This document shows positions 32,193-41,712 of a stretch of DNA of 46,575 nucleotides, one piece after another. The position numbers were made by a program, and so were the translations under genes. Under the pieces are notes generated by a model. That model made no database searches and was not told the origin of the DNA. It saw nothing but the letters and a program-made list of their open reading frames with translations. The stretch's first letter is position 1; each line of letters begins with the position of its first letter. The stretch comes from Pseudonocardia terrae. GTDB lineage: Bacteria > Actinomycetota > Actinomycetes > Mycobacteriales > Pseudonocardiaceae. The stretch spans positions 1-46,575 of the forward strand of contig NZ_JAJTTE010000052.1 of assembly GCF_021343995.1 (NCBI RefSeq), written 5' to 3'.

Positions 32193-34654
32193 TCGATCGC
32201 AGGGCGAACTCGAGCGCTGAGAGCGGTGGGGGCTCTGCTCCGGTTCGCGGCGAGCGGGTCGTGCTGGCCGACGGGACGTCCGCTGTCCTTCGGGTCCTGG
32301 GCCCGGCTGATCGCGCGGAGATCATGCGGGTGCACGACGAGCTCCCGGCAGCCGATCGCCGGCATCGGTTCCTCGCCTCCGGCGGCCCGAGCCCGGCGGC
32401 GGTCGCGGACTCGATCCTCGCCCCCGGCGTCATCGCGGTCGGTGTCGAGGCATCGGGCCGGCTGGTGGGCGTCGGCCACGCGGTCCAGGAGCGGGAGCGC
32501 GGGACGGCCGGAATCGCGTTGGTCGTCGCCCACGGCGCCCAGCACAACGGCGTGGGGACCCTCCTGATCGAGGAGCTCGTGAAGAGGGCCCGGGCGGCCG
32601 GGCTTCGGATGCTGCTCGCGCTCGTGGCAGCGGAGAACGCCGACGTGCTGCGAGTCCTGTACGACCTCGGCCTGCCCGTCGTGCGGCTGGCTTCGGGGTC
32701 CGACCTGCTGCTCGGCATCGAGCTCGGTGACTGTTCGCCCCAGGCGCCGGCGGGCTTCGCCGACCGGATGGCGCAGCGGATGCGGGCCGCCAACGCGGCC
32801 GGGCTGCGGCCGATCCTCGCCCCGCGCTCCGTCGCGGTGGTCGGCTCGCACCGCCCCGGGTCCGTCGGTCGCGCCCTGCTCGACCGGGTCCGCAGCGGCG
32901 GCTTCACCGGAGCCGTGACCGCGGTCAACCCGCACGGCGCTCCGGAGCCGGGCGTCGCGTGGGCAGGCTCCGTGGACCAGCTGCCGGACGTCGTCGACCT
33001 GGCGGTCCTGGCCGTACCGGGCCCGGCGGTCCTCGACGTCGCCGGACGATGCGGGGATCGGGGGGTGCGGGCGCTGCTCGTGGTGTCGTCGGGAGTACCG
33101 GCCGAGCTCCTGCGCGAGGTCGCTGCCCGGCACGGCATGCGGCTCGTCGGTCCCAACTGCCTGGGACTGACGAACACCGACCCTGCCGTGGCCCTCGACG
33201 CCCTGTTCGCCGGCCTGCGCCCACCGGGCCCACGACCTGTTGGAACGATCGGGGTCGCCGCCCAGTCCGGGGGAGTGGTCGTGGCACAGCTCGCCGACCT
33301 CGATCGACTCGGGCTCGGAGCATCCACCGTCGTCTCGCTGGGCGACGCCCCGGATGTCGGGCCCGACGACCTCCTCGCCTGGTGGGCGGGCGACGGTCGG
33401 ACACGGGCCGCGGTGCTGCACTCGGAGGCACTGCGGCGACCTGCCGGCTTCGCGGAGCTGGCCCGCCGGGTCGCGCCCGACCTGGCTCTCGTGGCCGTGC
33501 GGGCGGGGAGCAGCGCCGCCGGCCGCCGTGCTGCGGCCACCCACACCGCCTCGACGGCGACCTCCCGGGCGGTGCTCGACGCGCAGCTCCGCCGGGGACG
33601 GATTGCTGCGGTCGACAGCCTCGCCGAGGCGACCGAGCTGCTCGCCGCGTTCTGCTGGTGTCCGCCCGTCCTCGGCTCGCAGGTCGCCGTCGTGAGCAAC
33701 GCCGGCGGGCTGGGCGTACTTGCGGCCGACGCGCTCGCGCGCGAGTCCTTGGGCAGCGCTCGACTCACACCACTTACGCAGGACCGTCTGCAGGACCGTC
33801 TGCCGGTGGGTGCAGCGGTCCGGGGCCCGGTGGACACGACGGCCGTCGTGCCGGCGGCCACGTTCGCCGATGTCGTGGAGCTCGTCCATGCCGACCCGGG
33901 AGTGCACGCGGTCCTCGCCGTGGGGGTGGCCACGGACCTGGGCGACCCGCTCGCCGAGATGCGAGCGCCAGATGGTGGTGCGCCCGTCCTGGTCGTGCGT
34001 CCCGGACAGGGCGCGGGCGTGGAAGTGATGCACATCGGTGGCGGCCGCCTGCCGTGTTACGCGGAGGTCGGCGCCGCTGCGCGGGTCGTCTCCCACCTGT
34101 TCCGCCGATCGCGTCGCCTCGCCGATCCGGTCGAAGCCCCGGAACCGGACCGGATGAACGGGAATCGGCTCCTGGCCCGTGCACGCTCCGCGACCGACGA
34201 CGGTGGCTGGATGGAAGCGCTCTCCGTTCAGCAGTTGTTGTGCGCGGCAGGGATCCCGGTCGCGCAGCTGCAGCTCGCGGCCGATGTCGACACGGCGGTG
34301 GCACGCCGTCGAGAGCTCGGCGGCCCGGTGGTGCTCAAGGCCGTCGTACCCGGGCTGGTGCATCGCAGCCGGGCCGGCGGCGTGGTCGTAGGGGTCCGGT
34401 CGGACGCCGGGGTGCGGGATGCCTTCGGAGCGTTCGACGAACGCTTCGGCGCGGCCCTGGAGGGAGTACTGGTCCAGCCCTTCGTGCGGCCCGGTGCGGA
34501 GCTCCTCGCCTCGGAGCCGCCCGCCGGCGCAGCGCGGCGACCCTACGCGCTGGGTAGCTCGGAGACCGGCGGCCTCGCCGATGCGGACAGGCCCATTGCG
34601 GTGACGACGAGGACCTTCGGCCACCCCGCGAGCCGTCGGCCAGAGGGAACCTGA
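32189..34654 (+). CDS. GNAT acetyltransferase fused to ADP-forming acyl-CoA synthetase, truncated ATP-grasp end
   Basis: An 821-residue fusion. Residues 20-180 form a GNAT domain (acetyl-CoA loop QHNGVG at 118-123). Then a CoA-binding domain from about 213 (LAPRSVAVVGSHRPGSVGRA), a succinyl-CoA-synthetase-like ligase domain (GVAAQSGGVVVAQLADLDRL), and an ATP-grasp domain from about 675 (SVQQLLCAAGIPVAQLQLAA, VVLKAVVPGLVHRSRAGGVV). Relatives of this order are protein lysine acetyltransferases that modify acyl-CoA synthetases. Family members continue about 100 residues after VQPFVRPGAELL; here the text changes to an unrelated tail and stops, so ATP-grasp is probably incomplete. GTG at 32189 is coupled to the USP stop. 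Confidence 0.83.
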   Translation: MIDRRANSSAESGGGSAPVRGERVVLADGTSAVLRVLGPADRAEIMRVHDELPAADRRHRFLASGGPSPAAVADSILAPGVIAVGVEASGRLVGVGHAVQERERGTAGIALVVAHGAQHNGVGTLLIEELVKRARAAGLRMLLALVAAENADVLRVLYDLGLPVVRLASGSDLLLGIELGDCSPQAPAGFADRMAQRMRAANAAGLRPILAPRSVAVVGSHRPGSVGRALLDRVRSGGFTGAVTAVNPHGAPEPGVAWAGSVDQLPDVVDLAVLAVPGPAVLDVAGRCGDRGVRALLVVSSGVPAELLREVAARHGMRLVGPNCLGLTNTDPAVALDALFAGLRPPGPRPVGTIGVAAQSGGVVVAQLADLDRLGLGASTVVSLGDAPDVGPDDLLAWWAGDGRTRAAVLHSEALRRPAGFAELARRVAPDLALVAVRAGSSAAGRRAAATHTASTATSRAVLDAQLRRGRIAAVDSLAEATELLAAFCWCPPVLGSQVAVVSNAGGLGVLAADALARESLGSARLTPLTQDRLQDRLPVGAAVRGPVDTTAVVPAATFADVVELVHADPGVHAVLAVGVATDLGDPLAEMRAPDGGAPVLVVRPGQGAGVEVMHIGGGRLPCYAEVGAAARVVSHLFRRSRRLADPVEAPEPDRMNGNRLLARARSATDDGGWMEALSVQQLLCAAGIPVAQLQLAADVDTAVARRRELGGPVVLKAVVPGLVHRSRAGGVVVGVRSDAGVRDAFGAFDERFGAALEGVLVQPFVRPGAELLASEPPAGAARRPYALGSSETGGLADADRPIAVTTRTFGHPASRRPEGT

Positions 34655-34740
34655 CCGCACGGGGCACCTCGGTCTCGCGCTCTGTCGCCGACGGCTCGAC
34701 GGTCCGTCCGCGTGCCCGGGCAGACCGTCCACGGTGGCCG

Positions 34741-34772
34741 CCCGGATCCGCTACCCCCTCCGCGGATCCGGG
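34741..34772. terminator. Bidirectional hairpin between convergent genes
   Basis: CCCGGATCCG and CGGATCCGGG are perfect 10-bp arms with a 12-base loop. It lies 87 bases after the acyltransferase fusion and 19 bases after the end of the leftward ATPase gene, so it can end both transcripts. Confidence 0.75.
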
Positions 34773-34790
34773 CGGTCACACCTCCACCCG

Positions 34791-37456
34791 TCAACGCTCA
34801 GTGCGCGCACCGCGCCGGCGCCCGGCCCAGCGGTAGCACTCGTCGACGCCCCACACGATCACCGGCATGGGCAGCAGGAGCAACAGCGCCCAGCCCGGGA
34901 GGTCGGCCGTGCCGAAGACGGCCTGCAGTGGCTGCACGTAGATCACCGCAGCGGCGAAGGCGAGCTCGAAGGCGATCCCGGCCAGCAGCAGGCGGTTGCT
35001 GCCGATACCGATGCGCCACAACGAGGTGTGGTCGGTGCGGGCGGCGAAGGCGGTGCCGATCTGGCAGGCCACGATCGCCGCGAAGCTCGCCGTGGTGGCC
35101 TGCAGATAGGCGTGGTGCAGCGGAGCGCCGGGTCCGGTGTCGGCGCCGGGTGTCCAGCCGGCGCGGTACAGGACCAGCAGGAACAGGGCGAGCCCGAGGA
35201 CGGCGGAGACCAGGCCCATGATTCCCCACGCAGCAGCATCCGCCGGTCGATCACCCCGCGACCTCGGGGTCGTGGCGGGCGTTCCATGAGCCCGGGCTCG
35301 GCCTTCTCGCGGCCGAGCGCGAGGGCGGGCAGGGTCTCGGTGCCGAGGTCGACGGCGAGGATCTGCAGCACGGTGAGCGGCAGCGGGACCAGCCCGCCGG
35401 ACAGCGCGAACAGCAGGAACGGCACGACCTCCGGCACGGCGTGGGCGAAGATGTAGAGCACGAACTTGCGCACGTTGTCGAAGACCCGTCGCCCCTCCTC
35501 GACCCCGGCGACGACGGTGGCGAAGTTGTCGTCGGTGAGGATCATGGTGGCGGCCTCGCGGGCGACCTCGGTGCCCTCGCGGCCCATCGCCACGCCGATG
35601 TCGGCGTGGTGCAGGGCGGGTGCGTCGTTGACGCCGTCGCCGGTCATCGCGACGATCTGCCCGTCGGCACGCAGCGCATCGGCGATCCGGAGCTTGGCCT
35701 CGGGTGCGGCGCGGGAGAAAACGATCTCTCCCTCGCCGGCCAGAAGTCGATGCAGGGCAGGATCAGTCATCGCGTCGAGCTCGTCGCCGTCGACGACGCG
35801 GTCGGCGCGCAGCCCGACCCGGCGGGAGATCTCCGCGGCGGTGCGGCCGTTGTCGCCGGTGACGACGTGGACCCGGATCCCGGCGGAGTGGCACGCGGCG
35901 ACCGCGGCGCCCACCTCGGGCCGCGGGGGGTCGAGCAACCCGACCAGGCCGAGAAGTTCGAGGCCGGGGCCCTCGGCGACCTCCCGCGACGGCGGGACGT
36001 CCTCGGTCCAGGCACGACGTGCGACGGCGAGTACGCGCAGGCCCCGGCCGGTCATGCCCTCGACGGCGGCCTCCACCGCAGTCGCGTCGGCAGGATCGAG
36101 CATGCAGCGGGGAACGACGGCCTCGGGTGCGCCCTTGACGTGGATCCACCGTCCCTCCGGGAGGACGTCGAGGGTCGCCATGGTCCGGCGGCGGGCGTCG
36201 AAGGCGAACAGGGCCTGCCGATCGCGCTCCCGAGTGTCGACGCGGACGTCAGCACCGGCGTCGGCGGCCATCACCAGCAGCGCGAGCTCCGTCGGGTCGC
36301 CCGTTTCAGCCGCGACGTCCGCAGTCGCGCAGCGGGCGACCGCGACCGCCATGGCCCGGGTCGGTGCGGCAAGCGGGAGCCCGAGGGGGTCGCGCACCTC
36401 CTGCACCGTCATCCGTCCGACGGTCAGGGTGCCGGTCTTGTCGGTGCAGATGACCGTCGTCGACCCGAGGGTCTCGACCGCGGACAGCCGCTTGACCAAC
36501 GCCCCGCGCCTGGCCATCGCCCGGACGCCGCCGGCCAGGGCCAGGGTGATGGTCGGCAACAGTCCCTCGGGCACGTTCGCCACGAGCAGGCCGACGGCGA
36601 AGATCGCCGCCTCGGTCCACGTGAGCCCGGCGAGCACGCCGAGGGGCAGGAAGGCGATCCCGACGCCGACCGCGACCGCGGCGATCAGGTAGGCCACCCG
36701 GCGGACCTGCCGCTCGAGCGGGCTCTCGTCGGGCCCCCGGCGGCCGGTCAGTGCCGCGATCCTGCCGATCTCGGTGTGCTGCCCGGTCGCGTGCACGACG
36801 GCCTCGGCGGCGCCGGCCACGCACGCGGTGCCGCTGAACACCAGCACAGGCGAATCGAGCTTGCGGTCCGCCGTGTCGACTGCGGCGGCGTCCCGCTCCA
36901 CCGGAACCGATTCGCCGGTCAGGGCGGCGGCGTCGACCTCCAGCGCACCCGACAGCAGACGGGCGTCCGCTGGCACCCGGTCGCCCTCGGCGATCAGAAC
37001 GACGTCGCCGGGAACGAGGTCGGCGGCCGCGACCTCGCCCACGGCTCCGTCGCGGCGCACTCGTGACCGCGGTGGCAGGTAACGGCCGAGGGCCTCGACG
37101 GCCCTGCTCGCCTGCGTCTCCTGGACGAAGGCGAACACCGCGTTGAGCACGACGACCGCGAGGATCGCCCAGCCCAACTCGGCGGTCCCGGACCCGAACG
37201 CCAGTGCAGCGGCCGCGATCAGCAGCAGCGCGAGGGGGTGGGTGAACTGGCGCAGCAACGCCCGCGGCCAGTCGCGTCCGCGGTGCTGCTCGAGCACGTT
37301 CGGGCCGTAGCGGTCGAGCCGGCGGCCGGCATCCGCCGAGCTCAGCCCGGCCCGGGAGGAGCGCAGGTCCCGCAGCAGCACCTCGACCGGTTCGCGAGGG
37401 TCGGCCTCGCGAGACGTGGTGGGGATCGCGGCGCCGTGCCGCGTGCTGCTCGTCAT
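34791..37456 (-). pseudogene. Cation-transporting P-type ATPase (type II), frameshifted near the C-terminus
   Basis: A type II P-type ATPase in two frames. From ATG 37456: cytosolic start, first membrane pair (70-112), actuator TGES at 180-183, PEGL in membrane helix 4 (NVPEGLLPTITL, 294-305) as in Na/K-type pumps, phosphorylated D339 in CTDKTGTLT, and hinge TGDGVNDAP near 640. Just after RGVIDRRMLLRG the frame is lost at 35220-35235; the last membrane helices (GLVSAVLGLALFLLVLYRAG, ATTASFAAIVACQIGTAFAA) continue in another frame to 34791. One added base would restore about 885 residues. Real decay or a sequencing error in a G-run are both possible. A pump (CtpF) is also in the mycobacterial DosR regulon. 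Confidence 0.85.
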
Positions 37457-37521
37457 CGGGGTGCTCCGGATCGATCTCCGCGGTCCGGTCCAGGCAACCC
37501 GGTGCGGTGTCGCCGCGCGCA

Positions 37522-37535
37522 GGGGCCTTCGGCCC
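37522..37535. promoter_or_regulatory. DosR-box-like site GGGGC-CTTC-GGCCC
   Basis: Full match to GGGNC-N4-GNCCC with CCTTCG core, 66 bp before the leftward ATPase start and about 175 bp before the SpoIIAA-like gene. Confidence 0.55.
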
Positions 37536-37617
37536 GTTCCCCAGGGTCGTCGGAAGTGCGGCACGCCCGTGCGAGGCCAGAGGTACCGACGCCGCGGAGG
37601 ACTTCGGCGACCTACTG

Positions 37618-37631
37618 CGGACCTTCGGCCT
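37618..37631. promoter_or_regulatory. DosR-box-like site CGGAC-CTTC-GGCCT
   Basis: Matches the inner eight positions of the motif and has the CCTTCG core; only the outermost bases differ. It lies 80 bp before the SpoIIAA-like gene at 37711. Confidence 0.5.
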
Positions 37632-37710
37632 CGCGGATCGCGACCGGCCATCTCCCACGCTGGCGGCACGACTCTCGTCGCACCGACGCTGGAGCCCTCG
37701 GAGGACCCAC

Positions 37711-38451
37711 ATGATCGAGAAGTTGACCGACCTGCCCGACGGCGTCGTCGGCCTGCGGGTCGGAGGCCGCCTCACCCCGCAGGACTACGAGGACGTCATC
37801 ACACCGATGATCGACGAGGCGGTGCGGGCCGGCGATCAGCTGCGTTGCCTGATCGAGATCGACGACGACTTCACCGGGCTGACCCCGCCGGCAGTGGTGG
37901 ACGACGTCCGTCTCGGCCTACGGACGGTCGGCTCCTTCGACGGGGTCGCGGTCGTCACCGATCGCTCCTGGATCCGGACGCCCACGCAGTGGGCGGCGTT
38001 CATGGTTCCGTTCCCGATGCGGGTCTTCCCGAAGGCCGACCGTGGCCCGGCTGCCGAGTGGCTCGCCGCGTTGCCGGCCGGGGCCATGATGGAGGTCGCT
38101 CTCGATGCGGCGACGGGTGTCGTCACGGCCGAGGTGAGCGAGGCCCTGCGGATCGAGGACTTCGAGCGCCTCGCGGCGACCGTCGACCCGTGGATGCACG
38201 AGCACGGCGAGCTGCCGGGCATCGTGCTGCACGTTCGCAGGGTGCCGGGCTGGACGAGCTTGGGCAGCCTGCTGCGGCACGTCCGGTTCGTGGTGGGTCA
38301 CCAGGGCAAGGTCGAGCGTCTCGCGCTCGCCACGGACGTCCCGGCCGCCGAGGCCGTGGCGTCGGTCGTCGGCCGCGTGATGCACCCCGAGATCCGCGCG
38401 TTCGGGTACGCGGCTCTCGAGACGGCGCAGGTCTGGGCCGCGGGCTCGTGA
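37711..38451 (+). CDS. Tandem SpoIIAA-like (STAS-fold) protein
   Basis: A 246-residue protein made of two SpoIIAA-like domains. The first (1-120) has MIEKLTDLPDGVVGLRVGGR, LRCLIEIDDDFTGL and AVVTDRSWIRTPTQW, the family's usual strand-helix order; the second (about 125-246) repeats it in diverged form with IVLHVRRVPGWTSL, LRHVRFVVGHQGKVERLALA and a closing FGYAALETAQVWAAG. Normal family members have about 120 residues and one domain. ATG at 37711 follows GGAGGACCCAC. The SpoIIAA-like fold can bind lipids or act as an anti-anti-sigma-like scaffold; the role here is unknown. Confidence 0.82.
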   Translation: MIEKLTDLPDGVVGLRVGGRLTPQDYEDVITPMIDEAVRAGDQLRCLIEIDDDFTGLTPPAVVDDVRLGLRTVGSFDGVAVVTDRSWIRTPTQWAAFMVPFPMRVFPKADRGPAAEWLAALPAGAMMEVALDAATGVVTAEVSEALRIEDFERLAATVDPWMHEHGELPGIVLHVRRVPGWTSLGSLLRHVRFVVGHQGKVERLALATDVPAAEAVASVVGRVMHPEIRAFGYAALETAQVWAAGS

Positions 38452-38461
38452 CCGGCGGACG

Positions 38462-38479
38462 CCCTGCCGACCGGCAGGG
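38462..38479 (+). terminator. Hairpin after the SpoIIAA-like gene
   Basis: CCCTGCCG and CGGCAGGG are perfect 8-bp arms with a 2-base centre, 11 bases after the stop. The gap 38452-38657 to the convergent USP gene shows no other clear feature apart from a weak CGCGC-CTTC-GGCAC at 38520-38533. Confidence 0.65.
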
Positions 38480-38657
38480 TGTGGGCCCGGAATCACCCAG
38501 GCGGTCGGGCCCGCGCCCGCGCGCCTTCGGCACATGTGTTCCGTCACGCGGCGGCCGACCGTGGAGACACAGTGCGAAAACGGGGGCCGCACCCGCAATG
38601 GGAGGACAACGCCCATCGGCAACTGCGGTCCCGGTTCCTTCGTGTACGGCTTCGGCG

Positions 38658-39554
38658 TTACCTGCCCAATCGCGTGACACTGCCGTGGGCCCGGGCGACG
38701 GTCGAGCCGATCGAGGGCACGGTGAGCGACTGCGGAGCCAGCAGCACCGGGCAGCTCGAGGCCTGGAGCAGCACGGTGGCCGGCGTGCCGACGGTCCTGC
38801 CGTGGTGGCGGCCCACCACCACGAGCTGGGCGACGTCGGAGAGTTCGAGCACCGACCAGGGTGCGCCACCTCGCTCGACGGTCCACCGCACCCGCAGGCC
38901 CGGGTGATCCGCGGCGACGGTGGTGGCGATGTCCTCCAGAGCCCGCTCGGCCTCCTCCCGATGGGGAACACGCTCCCGCCGGCCGAGCCGGCGGATCACC
39001 TCGGCGGCGTGTTCCTTCCAGACATGCACGACCTGCAGCTCCGCGTCCCGGTTCGCCGCCAGTCGGGCTGCGTGGCGGACGAGGGCGGCGCTGCCGGGCC
39101 GGCCGTCGACCGCGACCAACACCGGCCGTCCGCGGTCCGGCACCGGGCGACCCGGTGCCGCCCGCACGACCGCGAGAGCGCACGGACACGTACGCGCCAG
39201 TCGTGCTGCGGTCGTACCGAGGGTCGGCAGGGCGCGCCCGCCTCCGCGGTTCCCGACGACCAGCAGCTCGGCGTCCGCAGCGAGACGGGCGAGGACGTAC
39301 GCCGGCGTCCCGACCGCGATCCGCGACTCGACGGGCCGGCCGTCGGAATTGATGCGCGCGACGGCGGCGGCTCGGCGGAGCAGGGCGTCCGCCTCCGGAG
39401 CCGGGACGTGTGGATGACGGGCGAGTACGCAGACGACCTGCAGCGGCAGACCCCGCAGGTCGGCCTCTTCCGCGGCCCACGCCACCGCCCTGGTCGCCCC
39501 GCCGGAGCCATCGGTCCCGACGACGACGGGGCCGGCGATCGGCGCCGCACTCAT
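38658..39554 (-). CDS. Tandem-domain universal stress protein
   Basis: A 298-residue protein of two UspA domains. Domain 1 (about 8-143) starts VVVGTDGSGGATRAVAWAAE and has VVGNRGGGRALPTLGTTAAR; domain 2 (about 150-290) starts VLVAVDGRPGSAALVRHAAR and has VVGRHHGRTVGTPATVLLQA. Both nucleotide motifs are diverged from GxxGxxxxxxxxxGS, so ATP binding is less certain than in the other USPs here. The ATG at 39554 overlaps the stop of the SPFH gene (ATGA), so it is coupled to that membrane protein. Confidence 0.9.
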   Translation of the reverse strand: MSAAPIAGPVVVGTDGSGGATRAVAWAAEEADLRGLPLQVVCVLARHPHVPAPEADALLRRAAAVARINSDGRPVESRIAVGTPAYVLARLAADAELLVVGNRGGGRALPTLGTTAARLARTCPCALAVVRAAPGRPVPDRGRPVLVAVDGRPGSAALVRHAARLAANRDAELQVVHVWKEHAAEVIRRLGRRERVPHREEAERALEDIATTVAADHPGLRVRWTVERGGAPWSVLELSDVAQLVVVGRHHGRTVGTPATVLLQASSCPVLLAPQSLTVPSIGSTVARAHGSVTRLGR

Positions 39555-40585
39555 CGGGTCCACTGCGGGACCTCCGTGCGGGTGTCCGCCTCGTCGGTCC
39601 TTTCCGCGGTGGTCACGAGGCCGGCGTCGCGCTCTGCCGGGGTCGGGACGTGCGATGGCCGATCGGCGGGGAAGGAGACGTCGGGGTAGTCCGGGTAGCG
39701 CCGCCACAGGTCGGCAGGATCGCGCATCGGCGGGACGGGTGGCATCGGGGGCATCGGGGGCATCGGAGGGACCGGTTGCGCCTGGTCGTGCTCGCGCGGC
39801 GGCATGGCGGCGGGAACCTCCTGCATCTCGTGCCTGCGTTCCTCGAAGAAGCGCAGGATCTCGACCGGGAAGGGCATGACGAGGGTGCTGTTCTTCTCGA
39901 CGGCGACGTCGGCCACGGTCTGTAGCAGGCGGAGCTGCAGGGCGCCCGGGGTGCCCGACATCCTGGCGGCAGCCGCGCTGAGCTGCTCCGACGCCTGCCG
40001 CTCGCCGTCGGCGGCGATCACCCGGGCACGGCGCTCCCGCTCCGCCTCGGCCTGCCGCGACATCGACCTCGTCATCTGTTCGGGCAGCGCGATGTCGCGA
40101 AGCTCGACCAGCTCGATCCGCACGCCCCACGGTTGCTCGGTCGGCGCGTCGATGAGGCTCTTGAGCTCGGCGCTGATCCGCTGTCGGTCCGACAGGAGGG
40201 TGTCGAGGTCGGCCCGTCCGATCACCGTCCGCAACGAGGTCTGGGCGACCCGCGAGACGGCGTTGCGGTAGTCCTCGATGTTGACTATGGCCTTCACGGG
40301 GTCGACGACGCGGAAGTACACGGCGGCGTCGACCTGGACGGTGACGTTGTCCCGGGTGATGGCGCCCTGCGCCGGCACGGCCAGGACGACGACGCGGGTG
40401 CTCACCTTCACCATCCGGTCGGCGACGGGGACGAGGAACCGCAGGCCGGGCTGGCGGACCTCGTCGAGGGCACGCCCGAAGCGGAAGACGACTCCGCGCT
40501 CGTACTGCTGCACGAGCCGGATGCTGAGGAAGGCGAGCAGCACGACGAGCACCGCCGCCACGATGATCCAGGTCACTGTGGTCAT
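39551..40585 (-). CDS. SPFH/stomatin-like (slipin) membrane protein
   Basis: A 344-residue protein. One transmembrane helix at 5-25, then the SPFH domain (VVFRFGRALDEVRQPGLRFL, VVVLAVPAQGAITRDNVTVQ, VDAAVYFRVVDPVKAIVNIE), an Ala/Glu/Arg-rich coiled coil (RQAEAERERRARVIAADGER), the hydrophobic end block LVMPFPVEIL, and a disordered Pro/Met-rich tail. Stomatin-like proteins form rings in membrane microdomains. ATG at 40585. Usual partners such as NfeD are absent; instead it is coupled to a tandem USP. It is divergent from another tandem-USP gene across a region with a DosR-box-like site. Confidence 0.9.
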   Translation of the reverse strand: MTTVTWIIVAAVLVVLLAFLSIRLVQQYERGVVFRFGRALDEVRQPGLRFLVPVADRMVKVSTRVVVLAVPAQGAITRDNVTVQVDAAVYFRVVDPVKAIVNIEDYRNAVSRVAQTSLRTVIGRADLDTLLSDRQRISAELKSLIDAPTEQPWGVRIELVELRDIALPEQMTRSMSRQAEAERERRARVIAADGERQASEQLSAAAARMSGTPGALQLRLLQTVADVAVEKNSTLVMPFPVEILRFFEERRHEMQEVPAAMPPREHDQAQPVPPMPPMPPMPPVPPMRDPADLWRRYPDYPDVSFPADRPSHVPTPAERDAGLVTTAERTDEADTRTEVPQWTR

Positions 40586-40693
40586 GGCGCGGAGCGTGAC
40601 GCCACGCCGGCCTTGCCTGCAGGTGCGACGGGCCCCGTCTGCAGGTGCGACGGGCCTCGCTCGATCCGGCATTGGGCCCACCCCCTCCAGGCC

Positions 40694-40707
40694 GGGTCCT
40701 TCGACCT
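40694..40707. promoter_or_regulatory. DosR-box-like site GGGTC-CTTC-GACCT
   Basis: Matches GGGNC-N4-GNCCC except for the last base and has the CCTTCG core. It sits between divergent genes, 98 bp before the USP-PEP synthase pair and 109 bp before the SPFH-USP pair. Confidence 0.55.
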
Positions 40708-40791
40708 CGCGGGAGAGGGTCGGAGCGCCGCTGTGCTCCGAGACGTCGCGGACCGACCGTGGCAGCGGGCGACCGGACACCGGGAGGACCT

Positions 40792-41712
40792 ATGGCGAGC
40801 ACGGTCGGCGGCACGGTCGTCGTCGGGATCGACGGCTCGGACCATGCGCTGGAGGCGGTGCGCTGGGCGGTGGCGGAGGCGCGCGAGCGCGACCTGCGGC
40901 TGCGCCTGGTCGCCGTGGTCCGTCCGCCGCGTGCCGATCTGGTACTCCCTCCGCGAAAGGCGGACAGACACCACCAGACGCGGATGGGAACCGCCCGGAC
41001 CTCGCTGGACACGGCCTCCGGCGTCGCCGCCACGATCGCGACCGACGTCGAGATCGACCGCGAGGTGATCGGCGGCATGCCGGCCGCCGTCCTGATCGAG
41101 GAGTCGAGCACCGCGGCGTTGGTGGTCGTCGGACATCGGGGACGTGGCGGGTTCACGGGTCTGCTGCTCGGTTCCGTGGGGGTCGCGCTGGCCGCGGAGG
41201 CCACGTCCCCGGTGGTCGTGGTGCGTGGCAGCACCGACCGGAGCTGGGGCGTGGTGGTCGGGGTGGACGGCACACGCCTCGGGGACACCGCGCTCGGTTT
41301 CGCCTTCGCCGAGGCCGCGCGCCGCGGCGGTCCCCTCGTCGCCGTACGGGCCTGGAGCGAGGCCGCCGTCGACCCGTTCCTGGAGCCGTTCCTGGACTGG
41401 GACGCGATCGCGGCCGACGAGCGCGAGGTGCTCGACCGGGCCCTCGCGCCATGGCAGCAGAAGTTCTCGGAGGTCGAGGTGCGACGCGTGCTGGTCCGCG
41501 AGAACGCCGTCAAGGCGGTGATGGAGCAGGCTGCGGCGGCTGCCCTCGTGGTGGTCGGGTCGCGCGGGCGCGGCGGCGCGCATGGGCTGCGGCTCGGCTC
41601 GGTCGGCCAGGCCCTTCTGCACCACGCTCCGTGTCCGGTCGCGGTCGTCCACGCTCCGGCGACCGGCGAGGAGCCGGTCGACGATCGCCACATCGAGGAG
41701 GCCGCACGATGA
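40792..41712 (+). CDS. Tandem-domain universal stress protein
   Basis: A 306-residue protein of two UspA domains. Domain 1: VVVGIDGSDHALEAVRWAVA and VVGHRGRGGFTGLLLGSVGV; domain 2: VVVGVDGTRLGDTALGFAFA and VVGSRGRGGAHGLRLGSVGQ. Both ATP-binding motifs are complete, unlike the tandem USP at 38658. ATG at 40792 follows GGGAGGACC. Its stop overlaps the PEP synthase start (ATGA), so the two are translationally coupled. Such tandem USPs, for example Rv2623, regulate growth arrest in mycobacteria. Confidence 0.92.
   Translation: MASTVGGTVVVGIDGSDHALEAVRWAVAEARERDLRLRLVAVVRPPRADLVLPPRKADRHHQTRMGTARTSLDTASGVAATIATDVEIDREVIGGMPAAVLIEESSTAALVVVGHRGRGGFTGLLLGSVGVALAAEATSPVVVVRGSTDRSWGVVVGVDGTRLGDTALGFAFAEAARRGGPLVAVRAWSEAAVDPFLEPFLDWDAIAADEREVLDRALAPWQQKFSEVEVRRVLVRENAVKAVMEQAAAAALVVVGSRGRGGAHGLRLGSVGQALLHHAPCPVAVVHAPATGEEPVDDRHIEEAAR

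Noticed and set aside
38479..38907. Rightward ORF between the SpoIIAA-like gene and the USP
   Set aside because: Most of it is antisense to the USP gene, and the unique part has no recognisable protein features.
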